Origin: an uncultured Caulobacterales bacterium | GTDB taxonomy: Bacteria > Pseudomonadota > Alphaproteobacteria > Caulobacterales > Caulobacteraceae | NCBI GenBank assembly: GCA_903862425.1 | Contig: CAIOYC010000008.1 | Coordinates: forward strand, 186,001-250,000 | DNA: 64,000 nt | Reading direction: 5' to 3' | Shown: positions 1-9,209 of the stretch, piece after piece | Layout of the letters: each line of letters starts with the position of its first letter | Position numbering within the stretch: the stretch's first letter is position 1 | Program-made: the position numbers and the translations under genes | Notes under the pieces: model-generated | Seen by the model: the letters and a program-made list of their open reading frames with translations, nothing else | The model's database searches: none | What the model was told of the DNA's origin: nothing

Positions 1-24
1 CCCTTCAACGCGACCCTAGGGCGC

Positions 25-99
25 GGGCGGCTAGCTCAGCGGTAGAGCGGCTCCTTTACACGGAGCGGGTCGGGGGTTCGATCCCCTCGCCGCCCACCA
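25..99 (+). tRNA. tRNA-Val (anticodon TAC)
   Basis: A complete cloverleaf is visible. The 7-bp acceptor stem is GGGCGGC with GCCGCCC, followed by an A discriminator and an encoded CCA at 97-99. The seven-base anticodon loop TTTACAC gives anticodon TAC, which reads GTA and related valine codons. The T-arm loop TTCGATC is canonical. It stands alone, ahead of a convergent small gene. Confidence 0.96.
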
Positions 100-126
100 C
101 TACTTTTAGATGGCCGAGGTCGCGGC

Positions 127-318
127 CTAGTGGCGGGTGTGCTTCCCGCGACCGGACCCGCCTTCTTTCTTGCCGCCGCCGTCGTCCTTGTTGACGGTCG
201 CCCAGGCGCGCCGCTCGGCTTCCTCTTCGCTCGCGCCGCGATCCTCATAGCCCTCGGCGATGTGGTCGGCCTTGCGCTCCTGCTTGTCGGTGTACTTCGA
301 CTTGTCTCCACGGGGCAT
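127..318 (-). CDS. Small, highly charged hypothetical protein
   Basis: A 63-residue, very hydrophilic protein rich in Lys, Glu and Gly, starting MPRGDKSKYT and ending in a Gly/Lys-rich tail. The start at 318 is chosen because a GGAGG ribosome site lies about 7 nt upstream; the open frame extends further but has no such signal. Short proteins of this kind occur widely in alphaproteobacteria and are often labelled plasmid stabilisation protein; that name is recalled, not demonstrated. It is divergent from the DUF3175 gene, and the two share about 140 bp of upstream DNA. No catalytic motif or membrane segment is visible. Function unknown. Confidence 0.7.
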   Translation of the reverse strand: MPRGDKSKYTDKQERKADHIAEGYEDRGASEEEAERRAWATVNKDDGGGKKEGGSGRGKHTRH

Positions 319-461
319 GGCTTGCCTCCTCCATGTTGCCGGTGGGGAAACCGGTCCGCCCGCCATCCGTTCCGGCGACGGCAGAGCGAAATTCAACCAT
401 ATCAAAGGTTAAGCGACGCCGCTCTCTCTCTGGCGGAATACTGTTCGTGAAGGAGATCGCC

Positions 462-749
462 ATGGCGGCGAAGAAGAAATGGTCTCAGGACGTGACCGAG
501 CATTCGGATGCGCTCGATCTTGAAAAGAACCTATTCGAGAAGGACGATCCCAAGGCCATCGCCCAATCGCTGAAACGTTCGGCCGAGCACTCGCATCGCA
601 AGAAGGGCACGCCGTTTCAGTCAGCGATGTCGATGCTGACCTTTTACATCAACCGCGCGGGCAAGGGCCTTTCGCAGGAACGCAAGGACACGCTGGAGCG
701 GGCGAAGGACGAATTGCGCGTCCTGTTCGACCGGCCCAAAAAGGCCTGA
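462..749 (+). CDS. DUF3175 family protein
   Basis: A 95-residue soluble basic protein. It matches the DUF3175 pattern as I remember it: an N-terminal WSQDVTEHSDAL segment, then an SLKRSAEHS helix, and a central SAMSMLTFYINRAG block, which are the most conserved parts of that family. The start ATG at 462 has an AGGAG site 7 nt upstream, so the longer open frame beginning at 333 is not used. Function is unknown. It is divergent from the small charged gene at 127-318 and is followed by a convergent tRNA-Asp. The family call is from recognition only. Confidence 0.8.
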   Translation: MAAKKKWSQDVTEHSDALDLEKNLFEKDDPKAIAQSLKRSAEHSHRKKGTPFQSAMSMLTFYINRAGKGLSQERKDTLERAKDELRVLFDRPKKA

Positions 750-776
750 TCACGAACAATTGGAAGGGAGGGGGAA

Positions 777-853
777 TGGCGCGAGCGACGGGACTTGAAC
801 CCGCGACCCCCGGCGTGACAGGCCGGTACTCTAACCAACTGAGCTACGCCCGC
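777..853 (-). tRNA. tRNA-Asp (anticodon GTC)
   Basis: Read on the minus strand, the acceptor stem GCGGGCG pairs with CGCTCGC (one G-T pair), followed by discriminator G and an encoded CCA. The anticodon stem-loop carries GTC. The D-arm (TAGCTCAGTTGGTTAGAG) and T-arm (GGGTTCAAGTCCC) are canonical. Length is 77 nt. Confidence 0.96.
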
Positions 854-1012
854 GCATTCCGGGACCCCGAAGCAGCCGGGGCCGCGCGGGGAGGGCGCTG
901 AATAGGTCCGCCCTCTTGAGGTGTCAAGCGGACATGGCGCGGCTTTCGGTATTCCGCTCCCGATGAGGCCCAACCGCTGGCGGCGCGCGCTGGGGAAGCC
1001 TATGCAGGCAGT

Positions 1013-3376
1013 GTGTCCAGACCGCCCCGACGCCGCAAGCCCTCCGCCCCTGCAACACCGCGCAGCCCCGCGAAGCTCGACCGGCTGCCCGCCGGATTGC
1101 CAGCACGTGAGGCGCTGGAAGATTTCATCCGCACGGCGGGCGAGACCGATGTCGCCGCCATCGCTGCGCATTTCGGCCTGAAGGGCAAGGACCGGGCGGC
1201 GCTCCGCCATGTGCTGAAATCTATGCAGGGCGAGGGCGGCCTGGCCAAGCGCGGCCGCAAGGGTGTGGCGCAGCGCGGCGCGCTTCCCCCCGTGGGCGTG
1301 GCCGACGTGGTCGACCGCGACGCCGACGGCGAACTCTATGTGAAATTGGCCAAGGCCGACGATGCCGAACCGGTGCGGCTGGCGCCCGACAAGGACGAGG
1401 CGCGGATCGGCGCGCCAGGCCTCGGCGACCGGGTGCTGGTCCGCTTCGAGCGGCTGGAGAGCGGCGAGGTCGAAGCCCGCCTGATCCGCCGCCTGGGCGA
1501 GGCCGCCCCGCGCGTGCTCGGCGTAGTGCGCAAGGGCAAAGGCCCCAGGAATGGCCGCGAAGTGCGCATCGAGCCGGTGGATCGCAAGGCCAAGGAAAGC
1601 TTCATCGTCCCGGAGGCCGAAGGCGCGCCCCTGCGCGACGGCGACCTGGTAGTGGCCCAGGCCATGGAGTCCGGCCGCCGCTATGGGCCGAAGACCGCCA
1701 AGGTGCTGGAGATCATCGGCCGCGAGGATCATCCCCGCGCCGCCTCCCTCATCGCCATGCACACGCACGGCATCAAGACCGGCTTCTCCGAACAGGCGGA
1801 AGCCGAAGCCAATGCCGCGAAGAAGCCGACCCAGGCCGGGCGCGAGGACCTGCGCGATCTGCCGCTGATCACCATCGACCCGCAGGATGCCCGCGACCAC
1901 GACGATGCTGTCTATGCCCAGCCCGACGAGGACCCCAAGAACCCCGAGGGCTGGATCGTCTGGGTCGCCATCGCCGACGTGGCGGTTTACGTGCGGCAGG
2001 GCTCGGCGCTCGACCGAGAGGCCTGGGCCAAGGGCAACTCCGTCTACTTCCCCGACCGGGTTGAGCCCATGCTGCCGGAGGTGCTGTCCGCCGGCCTGTG
2101 TTCGCTGCGTGAGAACGAGGAGCGCGCCACCCTCGCCGTGCGCATGGTGTTCGACCAGACGGGCAGGAAGTTATCGCACCGGTTCGTGCGCGGCCTCATG
2201 CGCTCGGCTGCCAAGCTCAGCTACCAGCAGGCCCAGGCCGCCATCGACGGCGCGCCCGACGACAAGACCGGCCCGTTGCTTGAGCCGATCCTGCGCCCGC
2301 TATGGGCCGCCTATGCCTGTCTGGGGCGTGGCCGATCGGCCCGTTCGCCGCTCGAGATCACCAGCGGCGAGCGCAGCATCGTGCTCAACGAAGAGGGCGA
2401 GGTCGCGTCGATCCGTTCGCGCGAACAGCTCGAGGCTCACAAGCTGATCGAGGAGATGATGATCCAAGCCAATGTGGCCGCTGCCGAGGAGCTGGAGAAG
2501 AAGCGCTCGCCGCTGATCTACCGCATCCACGACACGCCCAGCCAGGAGAAGTTGTTCAACCTGGCCGACTTCCTCGGCACCATCGCCATCCCCTGGACCA
2601 AGGGCGAGCCGGTAGGCACCGCGCGCTTCAACCGCCTGCTTGAGCAGACCCGCGGCGGCCCGCATGCCGAGATCGTCAACGAGGTTGTTCTTCGCACCCA
2701 GATGCAGGCGGTCTATTCCACCGACAATATCGGCCATTTCGGGCTGAACCTGCAGAAATACGCCCACTTCACCTCGCCGATCCGCCGCTATGCCGACCTC
2801 ATCGTCCACCGGGCCTTGATCCGCGCCCTGAAGCTGGGGGACGATGGGCTGAAGGACGTAGAGGTGGCGCGGTTGAACGAGACGGCCGAGCACATTACCG
2901 CTACCGAGCGGGCCGCCATGGCCGCCGAGCGCGACGCCACCGACCGCTACGTGGCCGCCTTCCTGGCCGACCGGGTGGGGGCGGAGTTCACGGGCCGCAT
3001 CACCGGTGTGACCCGCTTCGGCCTGTTCATCCGGTTGTCCGATACCGGCGCCGACGGACTGGTGCCGGTATCGACCCTCGGCGGCGAGTTCTTTATCCAC
3101 GACGAGCGTCAGCACGCTTTGGTGGGCGAGCGCAGCGGGTCTCGCTGGCGGCTGGGACGCACCGTTGATGTGCGGCTAAAGGAGGCGACCCCGCTCACCG
3201 GCGGCCTCTTGTTCGAAATGATCAGCGAGCCCGAGCCCGCCGATCCGGACGCGCCGCGCCCGCGCCTCGGTGTGCGCAACCTCGGCGGCCGTGGACCAGG
3301 TCCCGGTGGCAAGCCCGGTGGACGTCCCCCACCGCGCGGTGGGCTGAAGGGCGTGCGGCTGGGTAAGCGGCGCTAG
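1013..3376 (+). CDS. rnr: Ribonuclease R
   Basis: A 787-residue processive 3'-5' exoribonuclease that degrades structured RNA and takes part in rRNA, tmRNA and mRNA turnover in the cytoplasm. The N-terminus has a winged-helix region (about 35-90) and cold-shock-like OB domains. The RNB catalytic domain has the acidic cluster DPQDARDHDDAV near residues 289-300. An S1 domain starts near 656, and the protein ends in a basic Gly/Arg/Lys tail typical of RNase R rather than RNase II. The start is GTG at 1013, with only a weak ribosome site. In related genomes rnr often follows topA; no topA is present here. The ArsC-like gene begins 15 bp downstream, so the two may be co-transcribed. Confidence 0.95.
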   Translation: MSRPPRRRKPSAPATPRSPAKLDRLPAGLPAREALEDFIRTAGETDVAAIAAHFGLKGKDRAALRHVLKSMQGEGGLAKRGRKGVAQRGALPPVGVADVVDRDADGELYVKLAKADDAEPVRLAPDKDEARIGAPGLGDRVLVRFERLESGEVEARLIRRLGEAAPRVLGVVRKGKGPRNGREVRIEPVDRKAKESFIVPEAEGAPLRDGDLVVAQAMESGRRYGPKTAKVLEIIGREDHPRAASLIAMHTHGIKTGFSEQAEAEANAAKKPTQAGREDLRDLPLITIDPQDARDHDDAVYAQPDEDPKNPEGWIVWVAIADVAVYVRQGSALDREAWAKGNSVYFPDRVEPMLPEVLSAGLCSLRENEERATLAVRMVFDQTGRKLSHRFVRGLMRSAAKLSYQQAQAAIDGAPDDKTGPLLEPILRPLWAAYACLGRGRSARSPLEITSGERSIVLNEEGEVASIRSREQLEAHKLIEEMMIQANVAAAEELEKKRSPLIYRIHDTPSQEKLFNLADFLGTIAIPWTKGEPVGTARFNRLLEQTRGGPHAEIVNEVVLRTQMQAVYSTDNIGHFGLNLQKYAHFTSPIRRYADLIVHRALIRALKLGDDGLKDVEVARLNETAEHITATERAAMAAERDATDRYVAAFLADRVGAEFTGRITGVTRFGLFIRLSDTGADGLVPVSTLGGEFFIHDERQHALVGERSGSRWRLGRTVDVRLKEATPLTGGLLFEMISEPEPADPDAPRPRLGVRNLGGRGPGPGGKPGGRPPPRGGLKGVRLGKRR

Positions 3377-3391
3377 TCGAGGCATTGGATC

Positions 3392-3739
3392 ATGACCTAC
3401 ACGCTCTTCGGCATCCCCAACTGCGACACCGTCAAAAAGGCCCGCGACTGGCTGGGCCAGCACGGGGTGGCGTTCGATTTCCACGACTACAAGAAGGCCG
3501 GCATCGACCGCGCCACGCTTCAGACCTGGGTGGACGAGCACGGCTGGGAGGTGGTGTTGAACCGGGCGGGCACGACCTTTCGCGGTTTGCCTGAGACGGA
3601 TAAGTCGGGCCTCGACCCGGCGAAGGCCATCACATTGATGCTGGCGCAGCCGTCCATGATCAAGCGCCCGGTGCTGGATCTGGGCGAGCGGCGTATCGTC
3701 GGCTTCAAGCCGAACGTCTATGCCGGGGTGTTCGAATGA
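3392..3739 (+). CDS. ArsC/Spx-family (YffB-like) thioredoxin-fold protein
   Basis: A 115-residue single-domain protein of the arsenate reductase/Spx superfamily. The N-terminal beta-strand leads into the active-site turn GIPNCDTVKKA, with the single cysteine that defines the family, and the C-terminus has the RPVLDLGERRIVGF segment. The lack of any ars genes nearby and the YffB-like NCDTVKKA motif make true arsenate reduction unlikely; a glutathione-linked role is usually assumed for this subgroup. The ATG at 3392 lies 15 bp after rnr. The stop overlaps the next start by 4 nt (ATGA), so translation is probably coupled to the Nudix gene. Confidence 0.88.
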   Translation: MTYTLFGIPNCDTVKKARDWLGQHGVAFDFHDYKKAGIDRATLQTWVDEHGWEVVLNRAGTTFRGLPETDKSGLDPAKAITLMLAQPSMIKRPVLDLGERRIVGFKPNVYAGVFE

Positions 3740-4458
3740 CCGCTCCCGCCGACGAACGCATGCCCTTCAAGCCGGAAGGGCCGCCGCGCCGGGAGGGGCA
3801 GGGGGCCGTGCGTCCGCGCAACGCCGCCACCCTTATCCTCGTGCGCCGAACGGCCGAGGCTCCCGAAATCCTGATGGGTCGCCGCGCAAGGGGTCACGAC
3901 TTCATGCCCGGCAAGTGGGTGTTTCCTGGTGGGCGGGTGGATCGCGGCGACTTCACCGCCCCCGCCGCTGTCGAACTCGATGCGGAGGTTGAGGCGAAGC
4001 TCCAGCTCACCGCGCCGCGCCGCCCGACCCTGCCGCGCGCTTTGGCCATGGCGGCGGTGCGCGAAACCTGGGAGGAGGTCGGGCTAATGCTGGCGCGATC
4101 CGCGCCGGTCCGCCCTGTCGCCGGGCCCTGGCGAGGCTTCGTGGAGGCGGGCGCCCTGCCGGACCTGTCGGCCCTGCACTTCATCGCCCGCGCCATCACC
4201 CCGCCTATGATCGGCAAGCGTTTCGACGCCCGCTTCTTCATGGCCGAGGCCGACGCCTTGCTGAGCCAGGAACGCTCGCCCGGCTCGGGCGAGCTCGACG
4301 AGATCGCCTGGATCCCGATCCCCGAGGTGGGGTCGTTCGATCTGCCCAACGTGACCAAGTTCGTGGTCAAGGAACTGGAAGCGCGGCTGGAAGACCCGAC
4401 GCGGCCTGTGCTGTCCCTCTCCGCCCGCTACGGATCACGACATCTGGCTAGGCTTTGA
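3736..4458 (+). CDS. NUDIX hydrolase
   Basis: A 240-residue Nudix-fold protein, expected to hydrolyse a nucleoside diphosphate linked to another group; the substrate cannot be told. The Nudix box is split by a long insertion. GKWVFPGGRVDRGDF (about residues 56-70) comes first, and RETWEEVG, carrying the metal-binding glutamates, comes about 35 residues later. This layout resembles the larger MutT/CoA-pyrophosphatase-like (NUDT8/NUDT19) branch. The start overlaps the upstream ArsC-like stop by 4 nt. A C-terminal helix with VVKELEARLEDP follows the catalytic core. Confidence 0.88.
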   Translation: MTAPADERMPFKPEGPPRREGQGAVRPRNAATLILVRRTAEAPEILMGRRARGHDFMPGKWVFPGGRVDRGDFTAPAAVELDAEVEAKLQLTAPRRPTLPRALAMAAVRETWEEVGLMLARSAPVRPVAGPWRGFVEAGALPDLSALHFIARAITPPMIGKRFDARFFMAEADALLSQERSPGSGELDEIAWIPIPEVGSFDLPNVTKFVVKELEARLEDPTRPVLSLSARYGSRHLARL

Positions 4459-4522
4459 GATCAGTCCGCCGGGACAAGGCGACTCACGGCGTGCGACTCA
4501 GCGGGTGTGCTAGACTCGGCCG

Positions 4523-6328
4523 ATGGCGGATGGTTCGGGCATAGCGGCGTTTCCCAGCGAGGCCTTTCTCGGCGTGACCGAGTCGGTCAGCGGCCGGATG
4601 TGGCGGATGCGCGAAGCCGACGATGCCGCGGTGCGTGGTCATCGCCAACGGCTCGGTGTGTCCGAGCCCTTTGCGCGCGCCCTGGCCGGACGGGGCGTAG
4701 AGGACGCCGACGCCTATCTGAATCCCACCCTGAAGGCCCAGTTTCCCGATCCCTCCTGCTTTGCCGACATGGACAAGGCGGCGGCCCTGCTGGTCGATGC
4801 GGCGCAGGATGGCCGTAAGGTCGCGGTGTTCGCCGACTATGATGTGGACGGCGCCACCTCCGCCGCCCAGCTGGTGCGCTGGTTCCGCGCCATGGGTCGG
4901 GAACTGTCCATCTATGTCCCCGACCGGGTGAAGGAGGGCTATGGCCCCAGCCCCGCCGCCTTCCAGCACCTGAAGGACGAAGGGGCGGAGCTGGTCATCA
5001 CCGTGGATTGCGGCGCGGCGGCGCATGAGGCGCTAGAATATGCGGCCGATATCGGCCTGCCCGTGGTGGTGGTCGATCACCACATGATGCGGCCCGGCGA
5101 GGCCCCGCCCGCCGCCGCCCTGGTCAATCCCAACCGACCCGACTGCGCCTCAGGACAAGGCAACCTTGCCGCCGCCGGGGTCACCTTCGTTCTGCTCGCC
5201 GCCATGAACCGCGAGGTGCGGCAGCGCGGTCTTTTCAACGAGCGAGCGGCGCCCGACATCATGGGCTGGCTCGACCTAGCCGCCCTCGGCGCTGTCTGCG
5301 ACGTGACCCAGCTCACCGGCTTCAATCGCGCCCTGACGACCCAGGGGCTGAAGGTGATGTCCGCCTTCGCCAATCCGGGCCTGAAGGCGCTGATGCAGGT
5401 AGCCAAGTCCGAGGGGCCCGCCACCACCTTCCACGCGGGCTTCATCCTCGGCCCGCGCATCAATGCCGGTGGGCGGATCGGCCGATCCGACCTCGGCGCG
5501 CGCCTGCTTTCCACCGACAATGCCGACGAGGCCCTGGCCCTGGCCCACGAACTCGACGCCCTGAACGCCACCCGCAAGGAGGTGGAGCGCGAGGCGCTGG
5601 AAGCCGCCGTCCACCGCTTCGAGCGCGAGAACAACGACCCGGCTACGCCGGTGATCGTGGTGGCGGGCGAGGACTGGCATCCCGGCGTGGTCGGCATCGT
5701 CGCCGGGCGCCTGCGCGAGCGTTATCGCCGACCCGCCGTGGTCATCGGCCTCGACCCCGTGACCGGCGTCGGCAAGGGCTCGGGCCGGTCCCAGCCCGGC
5801 GTGAACCTCGGCCGAGCGATCCAGGCGGCCTACGAGGCTGGGCTCCTGCTCGCCGGCGGCGGCCACGCCATGGCGGCGGGAATGACCGTGGCCAGGGACG
5901 GCGTGCCTGAACTGCGCGCCTTCCTGGTCGACTATCTCGCGCACGAAACCGCCGAGGCGCTGGCGGTGGATGCGCTGGAGATCGACGCCCTGACGACGCC
6001 CGGCGGCGCCGACCGCGCGCTGTGGACCGAGTTCCAGCGGTTAGCGCCCTTCGGCCCGGGCGCGCCGGAACCCCTGTTCGCCATGGCCGATGTGGCCATT
6101 GAGGCGCCGCGCCTGCTCCGCGGCGGCCACGTGGCCTGTCAACTGACGGGGCAGGGCGGGCGCATCAAGGCCATCGCCTGGCGGGCCGAGGATACGCCGC
6201 TGGGCCGACGCCTGCTGGAAGGCGGCGGCGGGATTCATGTAGTGGGTAAGCTGAAACCCGATGACTGGAACGGTCGCCAAGGGGTGCAGATCGAGATCGA
6301 AGACCTTGCGGATCCGCGTCGGCGCTGA
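4523..6328 (+). CDS. recJ: Single-stranded-DNA-specific 5'-3' exonuclease RecJ
   Basis: A 601-residue DHH-family nuclease used in RecF-pathway recombination, mismatch repair and base excision repair. The metal-binding motifs are in order: FADYDVDGATS near residue 105, VDCGAA, then VVDHHMM near 183. The DHHA1 domain carries GGGHAMAAGM near 445. A C-terminal OB-fold segment follows (about 500-595). Length is normal for RecJ. The ATG start at 4523 follows a 64-bp gap after the Nudix gene; that gap shows no clear terminator. Confidence 0.96.
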   Translation: MADGSGIAAFPSEAFLGVTESVSGRMWRMREADDAAVRGHRQRLGVSEPFARALAGRGVEDADAYLNPTLKAQFPDPSCFADMDKAAALLVDAAQDGRKVAVFADYDVDGATSAAQLVRWFRAMGRELSIYVPDRVKEGYGPSPAAFQHLKDEGAELVITVDCGAAAHEALEYAADIGLPVVVVDHHMMRPGEAPPAAALVNPNRPDCASGQGNLAAAGVTFVLLAAMNREVRQRGLFNERAAPDIMGWLDLAALGAVCDVTQLTGFNRALTTQGLKVMSAFANPGLKALMQVAKSEGPATTFHAGFILGPRINAGGRIGRSDLGARLLSTDNADEALALAHELDALNATRKEVEREALEAAVHRFERENNDPATPVIVVAGEDWHPGVVGIVAGRLRERYRRPAVVIGLDPVTGVGKGSGRSQPGVNLGRAIQAAYEAGLLLAGGGHAMAAGMTVARDGVPELRAFLVDYLAHETAEALAVDALEIDALTTPGGADRALWTEFQRLAPFGPGAPEPLFAMADVAIEAPRLLRGGHVACQLTGQGGRIKAIAWRAEDTPLGRRLLEGGGGIHVVGKLKPDDWNGRQGVQIEIEDLADPRRR

Positions 6329-6412
6329 TCCGCGGCCTGCGGAGGATTTTCTGGTGAAGACCCCTCTTGCGATCCGAAGCGAACGCGGGATATAAGCCCG
6401 CCTCCGCGACGC

Positions 6413-6487
6413 GGTCCCTTCGTCTATCGGTTAGGACACCAGATTTTCATTCTGGGAAGAGGGGTTCGACTCCCCTAGGGACTGCCA
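6413..6487 (+). tRNA. tRNA-Glu (anticodon TTC)
   Basis: The acceptor stem GGTCCCT pairs with AGGGACT, with a G-T first pair, then discriminator G and an encoded CCA at 6485-6487. The anticodon loop TTTTCAT gives TTC. The T-arm is GAGGGGTTCGACTCCCCT and is well formed. It follows recJ by 84 bp. Confidence 0.95.
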
Positions 6488-6620
6488 CGCGGCGTCTTCC
6501 CATCATTGATCGGCCGTTCACGATATTGTCATCGTGGGCCGTCTTGCGCTGGCCAAAGCTCGATTTTGGTGTTCTCCTTCCTGTCAGGCGCCGCAGAGCG
6601 CCATCACAGGAGGAAAGACC

Positions 6621-6755
6621 ATGGCCGACGTCCTACGTCACCGGGGTGAGGAATCCCCAAAGATCATCCATTCCACCGCCTTCTTCTGCGCCGTGCCGCT
6701 TGGCCTATGCGGACTGGCGATGGTGATCCACTGGCTGGTTGGCTTCATGCCCTGA
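6621..6755 (+). CDS. Short single-pass membrane protein (44 aa)
   Basis: A 44-residue protein preceded by a strong AGGAGG site 7 nt upstream of the ATG at 6621, which is the main reason to believe it is expressed. About 18 polar residues are followed by one hydrophobic helix (AFFCAVPLGLCGLAMVIHWL) and a short tail. Similar tiny membrane proteins are common in Caulobacterales but I cannot name a family. Its upstream region lies just after tRNA-Glu. No partner gene is evident. Confidence 0.6.
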   Translation: MADVLRHRGEESPKIIHSTAFFCAVPLGLCGLAMVIHWLVGFMP

Positions 6756-7273
6756 ACCGCCGCATGGGCGTGCGCTAGCGAATCGGCTGGGCCGCGCGCC
6801 ATTTCCTACGCAAGGTGATGCTCGATACGTCACGGCGGCGCCCATCGTGTGATGAGTGGACTCTAGCCGCGCGCTTACACCTTTCAGATCTCTACCGCGC
6901 CTACCGCCAGCCAAGACCTGGCCACGGTATGGTCGCCTCTGGGCGTCGGTGTTGCTCGCCGCGCGAGACGGACCGAGCATAATGGTCCCGGCGCATGCGC
7001 CAATTGTGGGAGAGGGCGGCGGTCTCATAGGCCGCCAACCGGGATGCACTAATCGCCAAGCCAAATAGAGGCCAAACAGGCACACGGTGCGCCGTTTAAG
7101 CGTCTCCACCTATCTGCGCCACATGGTGGAAGCTCCAATTCATGTAAACTCAAGTCAACAACGCAGTCGCCGGTCGCGGTGACTCGCGCTTTGATGTTTT
7201 CGATGCAGCTTCGCCACAATTCGTGATATGAGCTTGACCGTTCGCAGGGAGGTGTGCGGGCGAGAGGGGCAGT
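6756..7273. other. Intergenic region upstream of the cold shock gene
   Basis: A 518-bp stretch without a convincing gene. The open frames here are short, lack ribosome sites and have unlikely composition. The last 130 bp are relatively AT-rich, and a GAGAGGGG ribosome site lies just before the ATG at 7274. This part probably holds the promoter and 5' leader of the cold shock gene. No tRNA, repeat or hairpin terminator was found. Confidence 0.5.
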
Positions 7274-7909
7274 ATGTCTGGTTTAGATTTCGAGGGGGCT
7301 GATCCTCAGGACGAGTCCGTCCGGATCAGCGGTAAGGTCAAGTGGTTCGATCCTGGCAAGGGCTATGGTTTCATTGTCCCTGACGATCCGGGCCAGACCG
7401 GTTTGAAGGACGTGCTGCTGCACGTCACCAGCCTGCGCCAGCACGGACACGAAAACGCTCTGGAAGGCTCCGCCATCGTCTGCGACGCGGTACGTCGGGC
7501 CAAGGGCTGGCAGGTCTCCACGGTGGTCGAGCTCGACGAGTCGAGCGCCACCCCTTCAATGGATCGCCCACAGCGGGACGGCTTCCGCCGCGACGAGCAG
7601 CACGCCCGTCGGGATGGTTTTGACCGCGCGCCGGTTCGGCATGAGGACGACAGCCGCTACGACGCGCGCCCGCCCCGTCGTCCGCTGCAGGCGCAAGGCG
7701 CGCTCGAAACCGCCACCGTCAAGTGGTTCAACCGCACCAAAGGCTATGGCTTTGTCATGCGCGAGGGCGAGCAGGGCGACATCTTCATCCATATCGAGAC
7801 CCTGCGCCGCTGCGGTCTCGACGACCTGCAACCGGGCGAGACGGTGATGGTGCGCTTCGCCGATGGTCCCAAAGGCCTTGTGGTGGCCGAGATTCAATCG
7901 TCAAACTGA
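7274..7909 (+). CDS. Tandem cold shock domain protein
   Basis: A 211-residue protein with two cold shock domains. The first has [15 protein letters not shown] near residue 19 and the second has [15 protein letters not shown] near residue 148. Both keep the aromatic RNP1-like surface that binds single-stranded nucleic acid. They are joined by a charged Arg/Asp-rich linker (about 90-140). Double-domain Csp proteins of this size are typical of Caulobacter and its relatives, where some are induced in stationary phase rather than by cold; which applies here cannot be read from sequence. The long AT-richer leader is compatible with post-transcriptional control. A GAGAGGGG ribosome site supports the start. 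Confidence 0.92.
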   Translation: MSGLDFEGADPQDESVRISGKVKWFDPGKGYGFIVPDDPGQTGLKDVLLHVTSLRQHGHENALEGSAIVCDAVRRAKGWQVSTVVELDESSATPSMDRPQRDGFRRDEQHARRDGFDRAPVRHEDDSRYDARPPRRPLQAQGALETATVKWFNRTKGYGFVMREGEQGDIFIHIETLRRCGLDDLQPGETVMVRFADGPKGLVVAEIQSSN

Positions 7910-7935
7910 GCCGGTCTCCCGCGAAAGGCGTATCG

Positions 7936-8742
7936 GTGCGTAGGTTTGGATGGGTCGCCCTGACCGTGACGATGCTAGTCAGCGCATCGTGGGCCGGCGG
8001 CTTGTCCGCCGCGGTTCCGGAATACGGATATCGCGTCGTCCGCACCTTTCCGCACGATCCGAACGCCTTTACCGAGGGGCTCTTGTATCTCGACGGCTTT
8101 CTCTACGAGAGCACGGGTGAGGAGGGCCATTCGGCGGTGCGCAAGGAAGAGCTGGAGACCGGCAAGGTCCTGCTCGCGCGCGCCATACCCCCGACCCTGT
8201 TCGGTGAGGGTATCGTCGCCTGGAAGGACAGGCTCTACGAGCTGACTTGGCAGTCGCAGGTGGGCTTCATCTATGACCGCGCCACCCTGACCCCCTTCGC
8301 CCGCTTCAGCTACCCTGGCGAGGGCTGGGCCCTGACCCGCGACGACAAGCGGATCATCATGAGCGACGGGACGCCAGAACTGCGCTTTCTCGATCCCGAC
8401 ACTCTGAAGGAGATCGGCCGGATCAAGGTCACGGACGAGGGACGCCCGGTCTCTGACATCAACGAGCTCGAATATGTGAAGGGCGAGGTCTACGCCAATA
8501 TCTGGAAGACCAATCGCATCGCGCGCATCAATCCGGCGACTGGCAAGGTGGTGGGTTGGATCGACCTCACAGGCCTGCTTCCCGCCAATGAGCGCCCGCC
8601 CACCCAGGAGGCGGTGCTGAACGGCATCGCCTATGACGCCAAGACCGACCGGCTGTTCGTGACGGGCAAGCTGTGGCCCAGGCTCTACGAGATCAAACTT
8701 GTGCCCAAGACCGCCAAGTCCGCGCGCGGTCACCGTGGCTGA
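7936..8742 (+). CDS. Glutamine cyclotransferase (plant-type glutaminyl cyclase family), exported
   Basis: A 268-residue protein starting with a signal peptide: a short basic n-region, the hydrophobic WVALTVTMLVSASWAG, and a likely cleavage after SAA. The mature part carries the glutaminyl cyclase beta-propeller signatures DPNAFTEGLLY, GEGIV, and NELEYVKGEVYANIW followed by NGIAYD. The family converts N-terminal glutamine to pyroglutamate, probably in the periplasm here. The GTG at 7936 is chosen because it places the signal peptide at the N-terminus; the open frame extends back into the csp gene but without such a feature. It overlaps the thioesterase start by 8 nt. Confidence 0.87.
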   Translation: MRRFGWVALTVTMLVSASWAGGLSAAVPEYGYRVVRTFPHDPNAFTEGLLYLDGFLYESTGEEGHSAVRKEELETGKVLLARAIPPTLFGEGIVAWKDRLYELTWQSQVGFIYDRATLTPFARFSYPGEGWALTRDDKRIIMSDGTPELRFLDPDTLKEIGRIKVTDEGRPVSDINELEYVKGEVYANIWKTNRIARINPATGKVVGWIDLTGLLPANERPPTQEAVLNGIAYDAKTDRLFVTGKLWPRLYEIKLVPKTAKSARGHRG

Positions 8743-9163
8743 AGACGAAACGGCGATCACGCCGCCGCATGGATTCGTCCGTTCCGAGCGGCGCGGGCCT
8801 TTCACCGAGCATAACGGCCCGCTGTTCCATAAGGCCGATACCGATTCGACCGTCCACGGCTTCCAGGCCCTGAAGCGACACTGCAACGGCTATGGCATCG
8901 TGCACGGCGGCATGCTGGCCAGCTTCCTCGACGGGTTGCTCGGTCATGCGGTGGGCGCTGCCGCCAAGCGGCCGGCCGTGACGATCCACCTGTCACTCGA
9001 CTATCTGTCCATGGCTCGGGCGGGCGACTGGATCGAGGGCGAAGCCAAGGTTACGCGACTTACCCGCGACGTGGCGTTCGCCGAGGCCCGCGCCTATGCC
9101 GGCTCGACCGATCTCATCCGCGCCACCGCGCTTTTCAAGCTCATGGGCCGCAAGACGGTTTAG
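8735..9163 (+). CDS. PaaI-family hotdog thioesterase
   Basis: A 142-residue hotdog-fold protein of the PaaI/YbgC superfamily, predicted to hydrolyse an acyl-CoA thioester. The central helix motif HGGMLASFLDGLLGHAV, with the conserved His-Gly-Gly and acidic residue, and the strand IHLSLDYLSMARAGDWIEG are characteristic. The substrate is unknown. The GTG start at 8735 lies 8 nt inside the end of the glutamine cyclotransferase gene, so the two are probably translationally coupled. A longer frame begins at 8699 but overlaps the neighbour more. Confidence 0.87.
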   Translation: MAEDETAITPPHGFVRSERRGPFTEHNGPLFHKADTDSTVHGFQALKRHCNGYGIVHGGMLASFLDGLLGHAVGAAAKRPAVTIHLSLDYLSMARAGDWIEGEAKVTRLTRDVAFAEARAYAGSTDLIRATALFKLMGRKTV

Positions 9164-9209
9164 CCTCATTGCGGCGCAGCGCTGGGGATGGCATTAGCCC
9201 CTGCCAGTA

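Noticed and set aside
644-1900. A 418-codon minus-strand frame opposite rnr and across tRNA-Asp
   Set aside because: It runs antisense through a tRNA and the rnr coding region, and has no domain or ribosome site.
6756-7273. A small RNA or tmRNA gene upstream of the cold shock gene
   Set aside because: No tag-peptide sequence, SRP-like helix or terminator hairpin could be recognised.
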